From NCBI GenBank assembly GCA_030141605.1, contig JAQGDQ010000315.1, positions 1-64,000 of the forward strand: a stretch of DNA of 64,000 nt, given 5' to 3'. A model generated the notes under the pieces. The model made no database searches. It worked only from the letters and a program-made list of their open reading frames with translations, and had not been told where the DNA came from. This stretch comes from Tubiluchus corallicola (lineage: Eukaryota > Priapulida > Priapulimorpha > Priapulimorphida > Tubiluchidae). Made by a program: the position numbers and the translations under genes. Below are positions 34,801 through 43,700 of the stretch, piece by piece (the first letter of the stretch is position 1; each line of letters starts with the position of its first letter).

Positions 34801-36709
34801 TAAGTCCACAGAAATAATTAGAAACTAACCCACTAGTATGCAGGGGAACACACTTTTTAAATGCTGTTATATTTCGGTTTGCCGGACCTCACTTTTATGG
34901 ATATCGGAAGATTCAGACAAAATCTGGACAATTAAATGTCCCACATACTACGGACACGGTCCATTGTTTCGTGAGCCGACCGCTAGTTGGCGAACCGTCA
35001 CTTTGTTTACATCATTACGTTAGTGTAACTACGTGTATATCTCTGAGTATAAAAATATAGAATCAATTATGTGAAGTTATTTGAGCCAATTACAGACAGT
35101 TTTATATACTTTTGCATAGGAGCAGCCCGTACTAGATATTTTTGAGACATTTAGGTGATTGATTCTACATTGCCGTGGGTCTAACACATGGAGCCTTCTG
35201 CATTAGCTTTGTATCGGCAAATACGGACAATTGGCAAATTCGAACCGACATCAGCAGCTGCGTAATAAACCAAGTTCGGCACAGACGCATGTTCTTGCAT
35301 TTATTTCTCGGTGAATGCACTGTGTGTTTGTGAGTATTTATTGAAACATGACCCCACCCTAAGATCAAATGTTACTTAGTTTGCCTCAAAATAACTAATT
35401 GTTGACTGACTCCATTTGTATTGAATAATCTATTCAGAAAATGCCCAGCACTAATGACAGTTACCAACATACTGCAACACAACTCTATATGAAACCACCC
35501 AATTATCATAATTAAGCAATCAGCAGTGAATTTAATATGCAAGGTTTACACACTCACAAATAAAAACATTGTCCGCATTTATTGCAAAAAATAGTCTATC
35601 AGGGCCTTGTAAAACTGACAGTGGAAATCTGAGCAGTAAAGTCAAAAATTTTCTGCTTTGCCATTTTAACAAAAGGGCAGAATCAGTAAATTACTGGCAA
35701 GCAAATTCCTCAGGAAACAAGACAATTTGCACACATGTCACATGCATAAACACCCTGTAACATTTATTCCAAAATTTCCCGATTGTTTTACACCCTCGGT
35801 GGTGCAGCAACAAGGAAAAAGTGCACGAATTCATTGTATTGACAATGTTTCTGCGTGTCCGAGATATGCAGAGCCAATACAATGGTTTTTGCATAAATTA
35901 TTCACTTAAAATATACAAAATCAGAGATATAAAAAATGTTGCAATTGCTTTAACCATTAAGATATATACAAACAAATCCGTTCTACCAAATTTGACTAAA
36001 ATGAACGATATTCTGAATTACACAGAAATGAATTATGGACAGCCTACGGTATTTTAAAATTACAATATTCGCCTCATTGGAAAAAGGACACACAAAAAAT
36101 TGTTTTCTGTAAAAAATAGTTGAATAAGAACAAGAGACTTGTTGGCCTACAACATTTGAAAAATCCAGATGCAAAGATCACTACTTACTGTTCATGGCAA
36201 ATGGTTAAAAAATTTGCAATTGATTTTTTCAGCTTTTTGTGAAAGACTAACCCCAGTAGTCGTAGCATATGTAGATTTATCACCTACAGTTAAGTAAACC
36301 CAAGCACAGGTCAGTAAATGGATGAGTGACTGCACAAAAACCATCTGTGTTACTATCACTGGCCAGATTACTCTGGCTACTTATACTAGTTATAGGGCCT
36401 ATGATTTTCCCCAAAAAGACATTTTATCTTATCTCAGCTTTACTTTAGTTTACTTAAACTAGGCATCAGGCAGTATCTTTAAACAGTACAAGCAAGAAAA
36501 AAATGTAAATGGCTTTTTGTTGCTTTTCTGCTGTGTTCTTTTTTTAGAACGTTCGTACAAAACGCAACATTACAAACTTAAATCCTTACATCAGGCTGAT
36601 TGCTTGCAGAAGATGAGGAGTGTGTGCTATCATTCATTCCCAAGTAGGAAGTAAATGACATTCTGTTCGGGTTGTCTTTCTTTTTCTTTTTTCCTTTTGG
36701 CATGTTCAT
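16037..36709 (-). CDS. MTMR10/12-like: Myotubularin-related pseudophosphatase, MTMR10/12 type
   Basis: Fourteen exons on the minus strand join in frame to 733 residues (human MTMR10 and MTMR12 are about 750-780). Order: lysine-rich N-terminus, PH-GRAM domain (about residues 60-190, LLPGE to DFRIVTF), then the inactive phosphatase fold (about 220-560) with FVVPASLTD, LWCWTGEDGTSLLRMS, LFLDPRCRTLHGF and LFLDCVWQVTQQF, and a C-terminal tail with YMRWIPLTNIVGGG. Where active myotubularins have Cys-X5-Arg, this protein has Glu and Phe (EPCDCDF), so it cannot hydrolyse phosphoinositides. Family members act as adaptors of active myotubularins. It is an unduplicated-looking relative of both MTMR10 and MTMR12, closer by eye to MTMR12 in the later exons. 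It is divergent from DSN1 and convergent with the receptor gene. Confidence 0.93.
16954..17165. mobile_element. Short TTAA-ended MITE
   Basis: Ends TTAAAGGAAAACCGGA and CATTTTCCTTTAA; 212 bp in MTMR intron 13. The middle shares GGGCTGAGATGGTTA-like sequence (opposite strand) with 31465-31540, so it may be composite. Confidence 0.5.
17201..17373 (-). CDS. MTMR10/12-like: MTMR exon 13: dead active-site loop
   Basis: Acceptor ATTTCAG, donor GTAACT; 173 bp. Begins EPCDCDFNCIISCLVQLFLD; counted back from LD..RT, catalytic Cys is replaced by Glu and catalytic Arg by Phe. Continues RTLHGFQCLIQREWVSLGH. Confidence 0.92.
18203..18352 (-). CDS. MTMR10/12-like: MTMR exon 12
   Basis: Acceptor CTTCAG, donor GTAACT; 150 bp. 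RWCSSLDAAQWLQLVRNCL and KLTVVLQ, leading into the dead active-site loop. Confidence 0.9.
18502..19094. mobile_element. TIR element carrying a 96-bp tandem repeat
   Basis: A 21-bp inverted repeat with one mismatch (ATGACTGAGATTGCCAGAAT at the left end) is flanked by the direct repeat AATTAGTT (18494-18501 and 19095-19102). An 8-bp duplication suggests a hAT-like element. It is 593 bp long and lies in MTMR intron 11. Confidence 0.75.
18628..19011. repeat. Four tandem copies of a 96-bp unit
   Basis: Units start with CCAACACCTGGGATTAGTTA at 18628, 18724, 18820 and 18916, with only scattered single-base differences. The minus-strand open frame of 172 codons across them is a repeat artefact, since 96 is a multiple of three. 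Confidence 0.92.
20128..20746 (+). mobile_element. TTAAAGGAA-family element, copy in MTMR intron 11
   Basis: Left end TTAGAGGAAGACAGGATG (one base off TTAA), right end TCCAGTTTTGCTTTAA. It is collinear along its whole length with 22395-23007. The conserved 60-68 codon frame near its right end (MCSSSQTNTSELR..) is present in both copies but has no known similarity. Confidence 0.65.
21282..21412 (-). CDS. MTMR10/12-like: MTMR exon 11
   Basis: Acceptor TTTCAG, donor GTATTT; 131 bp. LLTAIKDTHP, then INVVQESYNRLRDLCMPG, matching the IQEVQAAFVKLKQLC segment. Confidence 0.88.
21682..22084. mobile_element. TIR element rich in TTCGAAT motifs
   Basis: Ends TAGGGGTGAGCATTC and GATGCTCACCCCTA are inverted repeats. 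The interior near both ends is made of TTCGAATTCGAAT-like words. ACT on both sides could be a 3-bp duplication, but hAT-type ends are equally plausible. 403 bp, MTMR intron 10. Confidence 0.6.
22285..22376 (-). CDS. MTMR10/12-like: MTMR exon 10
   Basis: Acceptor TTATAG, donor GTAAGT; 92 bp. LWCWTGEDGTSLLRMS corresponds to LWCWSHSNGSALVRM. Confidence 0.9.
22395..23007 (+). mobile_element. TTAAAGGAA-family element, copy in MTMR intron 9
   Basis: Left end TTAAAGGAAGATAGGATG; the right end is decayed (GCGGTTTTGTTCTAAC). Same order of blocks as 20128-20746, including a TTGCACGT block and a GTGTAGTTC..CAAACTAAC block. Confidence 0.65.
23400..24313 (-). mobile_element. CAGTAGGTGCC-family element, copy in MTMR intron 9
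   Basis: Begins CAGTAGCCATCGCTTAATAG after a TA and ends near AGTCTAATAAACGGCTTCAA. It matches the reverse complement of 32344-33090 over its length. No coding capacity is seen. Confidence 0.6.
24504..24591 (-). CDS. MTMR10/12-like: MTMR exon 9
   Basis: Acceptor TTTTTAG, donor GTAAGT; 88 bp. LPRTFVVPASLTDNELREAA and the RVP motif. Confidence 0.88.
24592..26435. other. MTMR introns 7 and 8 around exon 8
   Basis: Apart from exon 8 (25217-25337) I see no exon. A short (TA)n run lies at 26098-26119. Nothing else is assignable. Confidence 0.5.
25217..25337 (-). CDS. MTMR10/12-like: MTMR exon 8
   Basis: Acceptor TTGCAG, donor GTAAGT; 121 bp. FDDWLHDLKQL and WRVCQGNESF align with the YSDWDREIKR and WRVCSINEGY motifs. 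Confidence 0.88.
26436..26517 (-). CDS. MTMR10/12-like: MTMR exon 7
   Basis: Acceptor TTTTAG, donor GTAATT; 82 bp. IVNSILHHAFPVNPSLVFAF corresponds to the linker and start of the phosphatase fold (LLFAFEY in MTMR10). Confidence 0.85.
26658..28762. repeat. 53-bp minisatellite, about 40 copies
   Basis: The unit contains ACAATCAGTTCACCATGACA, then CAATCAATTCAGTAAAAGTC and AACACAGTGATG. Copies vary at a few positions: GATGAC versus GACGAC, CAGTAAAAG versus CACTAAAAG, ACAACA versus ACAGCA. Variants are clustered, with GACGAC versions concentrated in the 28100-28700 part. The array fills most of MTMR intron 6. Confidence 0.95.
28822..28884 (-). CDS. MTMR10/12-like: MTMR exon 6
   Basis: Acceptor TTTTCAG, donor GTGAGT; 63 bp, phase 0 both sides. 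DFRIVTFSFKLCKDKATCSRT matches the conserved DFRIVRF motif. The 53-bp minisatellite begins only about 60 bp beyond its donor. Confidence 0.88.
29057..29136 (-). CDS. MTMR10/12-like: MTMR exon 5: GRAM domain
   Basis: Acceptor TTTCCAG, donor GTAAGT; 80 bp. VNGKPKKLTPGS then VEVFQVYCK, the last strand before DFRIV. Confidence 0.85.
29486..29712. repeat. About four copies of a 55-59-bp repeat
   Basis: GAGAATTTAAG recurs at 29489, 29548, 29603 and 29658, each followed by a GAACAAGTCTGCAAGTAAAT-like stretch and CATTGTTTATCACC. Lies in MTMR intron 4. Confidence 0.8.
29713..32072. other. Rest of MTMR intron 4
   Basis: Contains the SINE-like element at about 30975-31222 and otherwise AT-rich DNA with no exon-like segment that I can support. 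Confidence 0.45.
30975..31222 (+). mobile_element. tRNA-derived SINE-like element
   Basis: The head has an A-box-like CAGCTCAATGGTAGAG and a B-box-like GGTTCAACTCTCG at tRNA spacing, followed by about 160 bp of non-tRNA body and a short ATT-repeat tail (GAAATTATTATTATTAATAA). The acceptor stem does not pair, so it is not a working tRNA gene. No second copy is in the window. Confidence 0.6.
32073..32148 (-). CDS. MTMR10/12-like: MTMR exon 4: GRAM domain
   Basis: Acceptor TTGTGCAG, donor GTATGT; 76 bp. VYQGQRNLLIGCDDIALTNI aligns with the FHYRNLLLGEHDVPL segment of MTMR10. Confidence 0.88.
32344..33090 (+). mobile_element. CAGTAGGTGCC-family element, copy in MTMR intron 3
   Basis: Ends CAGTAGGTGCTGTTTATTAG and CTATTAAATGGCACCTACTG form the inverted repeat of the family. 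747 bp, no open frame. Adjacent TA on the right is compatible with a Tc1/mariner or pogo-type TA target. Confidence 0.7.
33187..33324 (-). other. Possible extra MTMR exon within intron 3
   Basis: On the minus strand a TTTTTTGCAG acceptor precedes and a GTGAGG donor follows a 138-bp segment, open and in phase 0 on both sides. It could join exon 3 to exon 4 in frame, adding 46 residues (FYYNVKSKFETAG, VYSVDQTEI). Exons 4 and 5 already complete the GRAM domain, so it is not needed; it may be a cassette exon or chance. Confidence 0.3.
33427..33581 (-). CDS. MTMR10/12-like: MTMR exon 3: GRAM domain
   Basis: Acceptor TTGTAG, donor GTAAGG; 155 bp ending in phase 0. Encodes GELMIAGAKS, ALVITNFRLCFVSPS. 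The frame stays open for about 90 more codons into the intron (see findings). Confidence 0.88.
33762..34350. mobile_element. piggyBac-like MITE next to MTMR exon 2
   Basis: Ends TTAACCCTTTCACTACG and CGTAGTGAAAGGGTTAC form an inverted repeat of about 16 bp starting at TTAA (the right TTAA is changed to TTAC). CCCTTT termini with a TTAA target are typical of piggyBac-type elements. 589 bp, no open frame, ending 9 bases before the exon 2 boundary at 34360. Confidence 0.8.
34360..34432 (-). CDS. MTMR10/12-like: MTMR exon 2
   Basis: Acceptor TTGCAG, donor GTTAGT; 73 bp, phase 0 to 1. Encodes AAEEVMVSSISEETDNV and the LRLLPG that opens the GRAM domain. Confidence 0.85.
34433..36589. other. MTMR intron 1
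   Basis: AT-rich; apart from the transposon fragment at 35040-35195 I see no exon. Several 60-80-codon open frames have no family resemblance. Confidence 0.5.
35040..35195 (+). mobile_element. CAGTAGGTGCC-family fragment in MTMR intron 1
   Basis: The block with GACAGTTTTATATAC, ATAGGAGCAGCCC and TGCCGTGGGTCTAACA matches internal and terminal parts of 32344-33090 on the opposite strand. Only the one end region is present. Confidence 0.5.
36590..36709 (-). CDS. MTMR10/12-like: MTMR exon 1 (start codon)
   Basis: Forty codons from ATG at 36709-36707 to a GTAAGG donor. An in-frame TAG lies five codons upstream, which supports this start; a second ATG two codons later (36703) is an alternative. 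The product begins MNMPKGKKKKKD and contains FTSYLG, like the MTMR10/12 N-terminus. Confidence 0.75.
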
Positions 36710-38497
36710 ATTCAAAATGATCTATGAAGAAATTTCTATAATTATAAAAGTAACGAAAACAAGAATATCGAATTCACAGTAGTAAAATCACTGCAGTGCA
36801 CACGCAGAAGTGATTAGCAATGGCAAGGCCAGTTGTAGTGCCATCTATGAGACGAGAACAAAACAATTTTACTGTATCGACCACGAATAATGATTACAAT
36901 TCTCATGACAATTTTTCTCTTAAAAACAGCCGTTTCGCTTTACTTGCTGTTTTATTTATTTTTTTGCTTTTTTACTTCCCGATTTAATCTTGTTTAAAAA
37001 TGTCAAAGACAAAGCACTACAACCTATATAATAAGTATTGGCTTATTGGACAAACCAGCTAGTGTGCAATTAAAATTATTGTAATACTGAAATTTTGGGA
37101 AAACGCTACCTCCACATACGCTTGCTGTTATGAGAACTCGTTTCACTCAGCTACATTTGCATGCCTATGGTGTCCTGATCATCTTGCATAAGACTTGTTT
37201 CTTCTCTTTGTAGGGGGTAAAATAGAGTAAAGCGACTCTTCTTATATTGAAATTGACTCGATCGTTGTCGGGAAATCGCATATATTTCCCGAAGATAAAT
37301 TTAATTTTATGTATCTATAAAATCCCCCCTAAATTCTCTAGCATTTTTTCTTACTTAGTGAATTTTCCTTTAACTACAGTCTTATAATATAGCCTTGAAT
37401 GTCAAACTTAGATTTGCCCTTAGAATAGGTCTGTAGGTAGTTTCAGACCATACAAGTATGCATGTATGCATTGCATGAAGCCCTCCATTTAGATTAATTC
37501 ATGAAGGAAAAGTTTATATAAGGCCACTCGACGTGAGCAACGAGGACGACTCTCTTAGCTTTTGCTGGCTAATAGAGCAAGTCCCCTTATATAGGCCTAT
37601 AAACCTAAATTATAGTTAACATTATGGTGCACCTAAACTGAATTTATATTGTGCTTATAAGGTGATTATTGTGCTTTAGTGCATTGTGCTACTTGAGATA
37701 ATTATGCTATTCATGTAAGTGGTAGTATGTAAGCAGACATTTATTAAACTAACGCTTATTATTTGTGAAATTGTTCATTGAATGAAATAATGATGTGTTC
37801 CTTGAATGAAATAATGATGTATTTTATTGTGGCCACATTTTAATCTAATCTTGCTTTTTATTGTTTCTCTATGATCTTTTGAATTAGGAAGTACGAATGA
37901 CTAAATGAAAATGACTAAATGTTCAAAGTAGTGAGACACAAACAATTAAAGAAATACATATCGAGATTTACTTTAAAAATGGATAATCGCATAATCCTAT
38001 ATTAATCACAATCATAAAAAGATTTCTGACAGTTTCAGTCCTGTTACAAATAGATTACCAGGTTAACGTACCGCAGGTTTCTCCCCTGAGTTTTATTAAC
38101 GTAAAAATCACATACTATAAAACAAATTTTCGATAATCGTCTGAAAATCATCTTGATTAGTAGGAATATAATTATTACAAACAGTAAGCTATCCCTACAC
38201 TTGTCGGTCACCTTACAGTCATTACAGTGACGCAGTGATTACACGGCGCCCTCACTACCAATTAGCAACTGGCAGGTTGGCACTCTTCTGTAGGTGCGAG
38301 GCCCAGTACATAACTTCTTTCACTTACTTCTTTGTTTGTTGCTTTCTAAATTCCATGATTTCCATCGCAACGTACTTTATTATTCTCAGTAGTTGCACAT
38401 TCGTCTGCACAAAATCTTGGGCTCTGTCTCCTCTTTTGTTTAAAAGAATTAAACCGTCACACACAAATAGATACTCTGTTGTGTCAGCTTCATTCCT
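36710..38497. other. Intergenic DNA upstream of MTMR
   Basis: No coding signal seen. It presumably contains the MTMR promoter and 5' untranslated region, but no clear core promoter element is visible. Confidence 0.4.
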
Positions 38498-39905
38498 AGT
38501 AGTAGTAGTAGTAGTAGTAAAATCTTTATTTGCCATTTTAAAACATTGACCATCATAATACAAGACAGACAATCAGTGTTAGTTCATATGAAATTAAACA
38601 TACACTGTTCTGGGCAAATGCGTCTGGTGCAAGCTAAACTATAAGTGCAACTAGAATTTCAAAAAATAAAATATAAACTAGTTTAGTACGGTCTGGGAAA
38701 AATGAAATTATGATTTGAGTAGGTGTCATCGTGTTCGTATGTCGGATATTCAAAACGTGTCATTAAATGTTTTTTTAATTTAAACTTGAATATTGTTAAA
38801 GAGCTGCTGTGTTTTAGTGATGTCGGTAATGAATTCCAAAGTTGTATAGCTTGTTTAGTAATGGAATACTTTCCATATTGGTTGTTCGTTCTGATGTTTC
38901 TTAAATTTAGTGTTCTGTTATTCATACTGGGGTTTTTAAGAAGTGGGAGCTTATTGTTTTCAAAGGGAGCATTAATATTGTTGATATATTTATAGAGAAA
39001 CAGGAGAGTTTGATAATCTCTGTGGGCTTCTAGTATCGGGATTTTCATGGAGTTTCTTAAAGAGGTGGCAGAATATTTACTTGTATTGTGAGATGATTTC
39101 AAAGAATGGCCATTAACTAATCGTAAAGCGTAGTTTTGAAGTACATTTAACTTGATGTATGATTCTCTTTTCACTTTTTGGTATAGTATGCAGGCATATA
39201 AATAATGGGGCAAAATTAAAGTTTTGTAAATTAGAATTTTTGTTTGTTTTGATAGTTGTCCTCTGATTTGTCGAAGGTACGAAGTACTTAATGCCATTTT
39301 TTTATAAATGTTGATAAACTGCTCTTCCCATGTAAGCATGTTGTCCAACTTAACGCCTAAGAAATTAACAACTTTTGACTGCACGATAACATCATTTTCT
39401 ATTTGCAAGGATATAGCAGCTGTATTTTCAGTATTGTTAATTGTTGGGGATAATACCATAAATTCTGTTTTGTCACTATTCATTTTTAGCTTGTAATAAT
39501 TAAATGCCATGTTGATATTCTTTATGTCTTTTTCTAAGTACTGTTTTGCAATGCTGATATTATCGTGAGCTAGATAAATAGTCGTATCGTCTGCATATTG
39601 CGTAATACTTGAATGTTGTAGAACGTTAGAAATATTGTTGATGTAAAGGTTAAACAGTAGAGGTCCCAACAGTGTGCCCTGTGGGATACCTCGTTGAAGG
39701 TTAGCCCAATCTGAGAATGTTGTAGAGTTTATTTTAACCCGCTGCTTTCTATTTCGTAGGTAATCATTAATTAATTTTAAAGCTGATTGTTCAAATCCAA
39801 GTTCTTTCAAATTATCTAATAATAGTGTGTGATTTAAACTGTCGAAAGCTTTACTTAAATCTAGAAAAGCTGCTGCCACATATTTGTTTTTATCAAGATT
39901 ATCTC
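38498..39905 (-). mobile_element. 5'-truncated non-LTR retrotransposon
   Basis: The minus strand carries the C-terminal half of a reverse transcriptase frame followed by an untranslated tail and an ACT trinucleotide run (38498-38519) as the 3' end. The 5' end is cut inside the reverse transcriptase. No target duplication was found by eye. Confidence 0.8.
38683..39879 (-). CDS. Reverse transcriptase C-terminal part (LINE)
   Basis: An uninterrupted frame of about 400 codons. It contains AAFLDLSKAFDSLNHTLLL, GIPQGTLLGPLLFNLYIN, the catalytic YADDT box, and the thumb and connection motif FLGVKLDNMLTW, followed by the C-terminal region ending in LWNSLPTSLKHSSSL. These are hallmarks of Jockey/CR1-type LINE reverse transcriptases. 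The frame lacks the endonuclease and the first part of the polymerase, and reading upstream meets a stop, so it is a dead 5'-truncated copy, though young enough to have no stops. Confidence 0.85.
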   Translation of the reverse strand: MAAAFLDLSKAFDSLNHTLLLDNLKELGFEQSALKLINDYLRNRKQRVKINSTTFSDWANLQRGIPQGTLLGPLLFNLYINNISNVLQHSSITQYADDTTIYLAHDNISIAKQYLEKDIKNINMAFNYYKLKMNSDKTEFMVLSPTINNTENTAAISLQIENDVIVQSKVVNFLGVKLDNMLTWEEQFINIYKKMALSTSYLRQIRGQLSKQTKILIYKTLILPHYLYACILYQKVKRESYIKLNVLQNYALRLVNGHSLKSSHNTSKYSATSLRNSMKIPILEAHRDYQTLLFLYKYINNINAPFENNKLPLLKNPSMNNRTLNLRNIRTNNQYGKYSITKQAIQLWNSLPTSLKHSSSLTIFKFKLKKHLMTRFEYPTYEHDDTYSNHNFIFPRPY

Positions 39906-40500
39906 AATTTATCCTATGCAAGGGACACATCTTATCATTTTTATTTGACCTTTAATTGTAATTTGTTTTTTTTTTACTTCTAATATGTTTAATCTAATTT
40001 TCATCACGCACTTGCCTCCTTGGTTCCGCATTTCCGTATGCTGTTTTCCAAGTGTTGTTTTCTTCAGGAGCCTTGATTTGGTCATAATAATTACATTTCT
40101 ATTTTTTGTTTGAACTTTTCTGCTATTCTTTCTTTGATCTTTCCTTTACCATTTTGCTCTTCCAACTGTTCTATCTCATATTTTTATTTAATGAAACAAA
40201 GCTACAAGTATAATAAAATTTCACAAAATAGAATGAGCATCATCTATTATAGACTTGTTAACTATCTCTTCATCATAACAATTTTATGTCCATTACTGAT
40301 ATAATTGTAGAACCGACTTTGGGCAGGATTTGCAGAACTAATAACTAAATCGAATAACAAAGGAAGCAAAGTCATCCAGAATAAGTATAGCAAATCTTGA
40401 AGCAACAGAATCTAATGCTTAGGGAGAATTCTGAAAATAGTTATCCCACCCGGCGCCCACTCCCAGCACACTGCCCAATTTTTGATGTCTCGTTCGCGAT
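39906..40500. other. Intergenic DNA between the LINE and the DSN1 promoter
   Basis: AT-rich with no recognised feature. Confidence 0.4.
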
Positions 40501-40536
40501 TGCCTTGCTGCGCTTAGTTTTCTCGGCAAACAGAAG

Positions 40537-40563
40537 ATGGCGAAGGCGCAACATGAGGCTTAG
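40537..40563 (+). promoter_or_regulatory. Possible upstream open reading frame before DSN1
   Basis: ATG GCG AAG .. TAG encodes an 8-residue peptide ending 129 bases before the DSN1 start. It matters only if transcription begins upstream of it, which is unknown. Confidence 0.3.
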
Positions 40564-40577
40564 GCATTAAAACACCA

Positions 40578-40586
40578 GGCGGGAAA
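40578..40586 (+). promoter_or_regulatory. E2F-like site upstream of DSN1
   Basis: GGCGGGAAA, a full E2F consensus match, lies 106 bases before the DSN1 start codon. A TTTGAA (the CHR consensus) follows at 40634-40639. This pair is typical of cell-cycle genes controlled by DREAM/E2F complexes, and DSN1 is such a gene in other animals. A chance match is possible. Confidence 0.45.
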
Positions 40587-40691
40587 CGTTTCACTTCTTG
40601 ATTTGCAGGGTTTCACTAGTTTGTGATTTATGGTTTGAAGAAAGAAACTAATTAGTCTACTCTGCTTAGGCCATTGTTTGTGAGAGTTAAA

Positions 40692-40708
40692 ATGCTTGCA
40701 CCGAGAAG
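40692..40708 (+). CDS. DSN1: DSN1 exon 1 (start codon)
   Basis: ATG CTT GCA CCG AGA AG then GTATTT. This 17-bp exon was chosen because it supplies an ATG in the right phase for exon 2 and lies just downstream of promoter-like sites. A different first exon is possible. Confidence 0.5.
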
Positions 40709-43700
40709 GTATTTCAATTTTGCGTACAGCGTTTTCGTAATTTCGCTAGATTAAAAGGACTAGGCTACAATTTTAGTCTAGTAATACTAATAGTACTAGT
40801 AGTAGTAGTATTAGTAACGCATTGCTGTGTGTGTGAAATGTGAACTCTCCGTTTTCTGCAACGACGTTTTCTGATAACTGGAGGTGTCGATTCCATTCTT
40901 TGATACCTTTCTCACTGAGTTCTTCAGGGCCGCAAGTATTTGCTGCATTTTGCATGGATTTTTGAAAAACTGCTCTCACTAAGTAGCAATTACGTTATAT
41001 TTGATAATTTTTGTAAGTTTCTGCTCCTCGCACAATGGCTTTTTATGCAAAATTATACATGAAGTGCATATGCTTACCTTAGACAAGTTAAAAATCGATT
41101 TTTGACAAAAAAATTGAAATGGCTTCAGTAACTGCAGTGTTTGCACTGTAACAATATACAGTATCACTTGTGTGAAATCGGTTAATGCAGAAGATTTCAA
41201 CTATCCAGACGCAACACTCTCATACACTGGCCTCAATTATACTCTATTTTTAAGGAGAAATTCATTTAAATGTATGTGATGTATGTGAAATTTAGGTTAA
41301 CAAGGTCCTCAAAGAAAGAGTCTGGTGCCACTTATGATGACTATAAGAGTTGCAGTGTTGCTAAGAAGACTGGAAGTATTCCAGTAGAATCACACACGTG
41401 TAATAATGAAGCCAATAAAGATGTAGCAATACATCAACTTGAAGACACCGATGAAGCTGCCAGAGACATGATGAAGCCCTCTTCTTCAAAACCAGCAGCA
41501 TCCAGGAAAAAACGCAGTTCCAAGTCTGACAGTGACAATGAATCTTCACAAAAGGTGATGCAAGTAACCTTTGTAGTGCTAACTTTAATGTTAGGCTTGC
41601 CTGAAATAAAAAATGTCTTTGTTTAGTTATTTAAGTTTTTTTGAACACTTTGGTAATTATAATGCAACTGGGATCCAGTTTTTGCAGCAAAGTTTAAAGT
41701 CAAACTAAACCTTCACTATAATATAAGCTTTTACAACTTCTAATTCTACTCTACTTCTTATTTTATTATAAATTTACTATAAAATTTGTTTTTTATTTTT
41801 TTATCACTTCATTGTTAGCGATATTAAATTTGAAGGATATTTTAGCGCAGCCTCCAAAAGGTCTTCCTGTCAGTGTGTTTCTTGTGGTATCTACACCCGA
41901 ACAGGAATGTGCACTGTGTACATCACACAAATCATTAGGCTTATCAAGCTTACTATTTCAACAACCAGTGTTCCTGAGTAAACACAATGTCATTTTCAGA
42001 GAGTAACTGCTTGATGTGTACTTGTCTATCAAGTCGAAATCCTCTGCTGTTGAATGTCGTGATTTTTAGAGCCATGTACATTGGACGCGGAATTAGTATC
42101 CTTGTTTTTCTTTCCTTGGGGGCATTGAATCTGCAGGCTATGTCACACGGCCAAAAATCTGGACTAAAGACAATTTTCAGATCTTTTTTGTCTATTGTAA
42201 CTTTGTACGATTTAAATTTGGTATCAATGTGTGAGTTTTTAGAAAAACCTCTTACTTGAACATCTTGCGATGTTAGTGTATCAACAACATCATCGTCGGA
42301 TGTTTCTTTTGTCACTCGAAAAACAAACAAGTCCCGTGTTTGCGGTGCTCCATGTATGTCACTATTTTTGTTTGTTCCCATTATCACTTTGAATTTTTGT
42401 GTTTTTTCTTGAATTTTTTGCTGAGGAATTTGAAAGCCATTGAAATCAGCGTCATCTTGATGATTCATATCTTTCAAGTTCTTCTCTTGGAACATTTCCC
42501 CAAGAATTTTCCACTTTTCCCATTTTTGCTTGTTTCCCTTTCTCTGTAGAAATCATGCCTTTACTTAAAACCTCTGCAAGCGATTCTTGACAGTGAGCAG
42601 CTGGTTGTACCTGAGGTTTTTGTTGTAATAAGTTTAATTCTTCTCTGTTTTCTAAGGCAATTCCTGAGTATTCCTTCACTTATTTTTCTAATTTCGATAG
42701 TCTGTCAACTAGCACATGTTGATTTCTTCTGGGCCGTGTTTTGGAAGTCTGTCTAAATTTTGCAGCAAAAACGAAATTATCTCTGTCGTCACATTCATCG
42801 AGAATTTTAATTCCTTCTAATGCATCATTTAGGTCGGCCTCATATATCTGTCTTGCTTTAGAAGTTCGTCTTTTTCTGTTCTCAGGTAAATATGTGGCAA
42901 ATTTCTCCCCTAAATCTTGTTTTGCCTTGCTAATCTCTAGTGGCAGGTAAAAGTCTGCTATTATTGTTCTAACTGCTCCCATTGTGCTGCATTTTCTGTA
43001 ATGCCAGCAGTAAGACAGCTACTCGTTGACCAGGAGAAGTTCGGTTTTTTCTGCCATTGTTAATGAAGATTGCTAGGCCTATTGTGGCCTTAATTGGCCA
43101 TGTGCTAGTCTTTGTTTCTTGCACATAAAAATTTTGGATTTTGAACCAACTTTTGCTAATAAATTAGTTCCAGCAAACTGTAAAGCAGTTTATGACTACT
43201 CACTAAATTCAGTGTGTCGTCACAATTATTCAGGTATAAATATTGTCAATGTCCATTTTTATAATTCTTTGTAACTAGTCACTTTTCCAGGAGCGCTGCA
43301 CAAACAGAACTCAACAAAACCCGTTCTCCTTAAATATTTACAATTTATTATGAGAAAATTAATGTTGAAGTTCTAATTCTAATTATGTAACTAGTAATTA
43401 ATGGTAATGAACAATTTGAAATGTTAAAGAGAAGTAGTATTCACAAGCTCTAGGCTAATTTTGTCCAAGAACCATTCTATGTTTCAGCTATTGTAGTTGA
43501 CTAACCTACAGATTCAATACAGTTCAATCAGTCATTTGTCATCTTTTTATCAAATGTTGGTGAATTTTTTAGTCTCAACTGCCTATTCTGATTTGGTTTA
43601 CAATTTTGATATGTCTTCTATGTTAGAGTAGTGGCTATACGAGAAAAAATGTACAGTGTTATATTATAGGCTGATCTGTTAGATGATGTCACGCTCACAT

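Noticed and set aside
42340-42950. Plus-strand frames opposite the LINE fragment
   Set aside because: Hydrophobic, repetitive frames antisense to a recognisable ORF1; no independent support.
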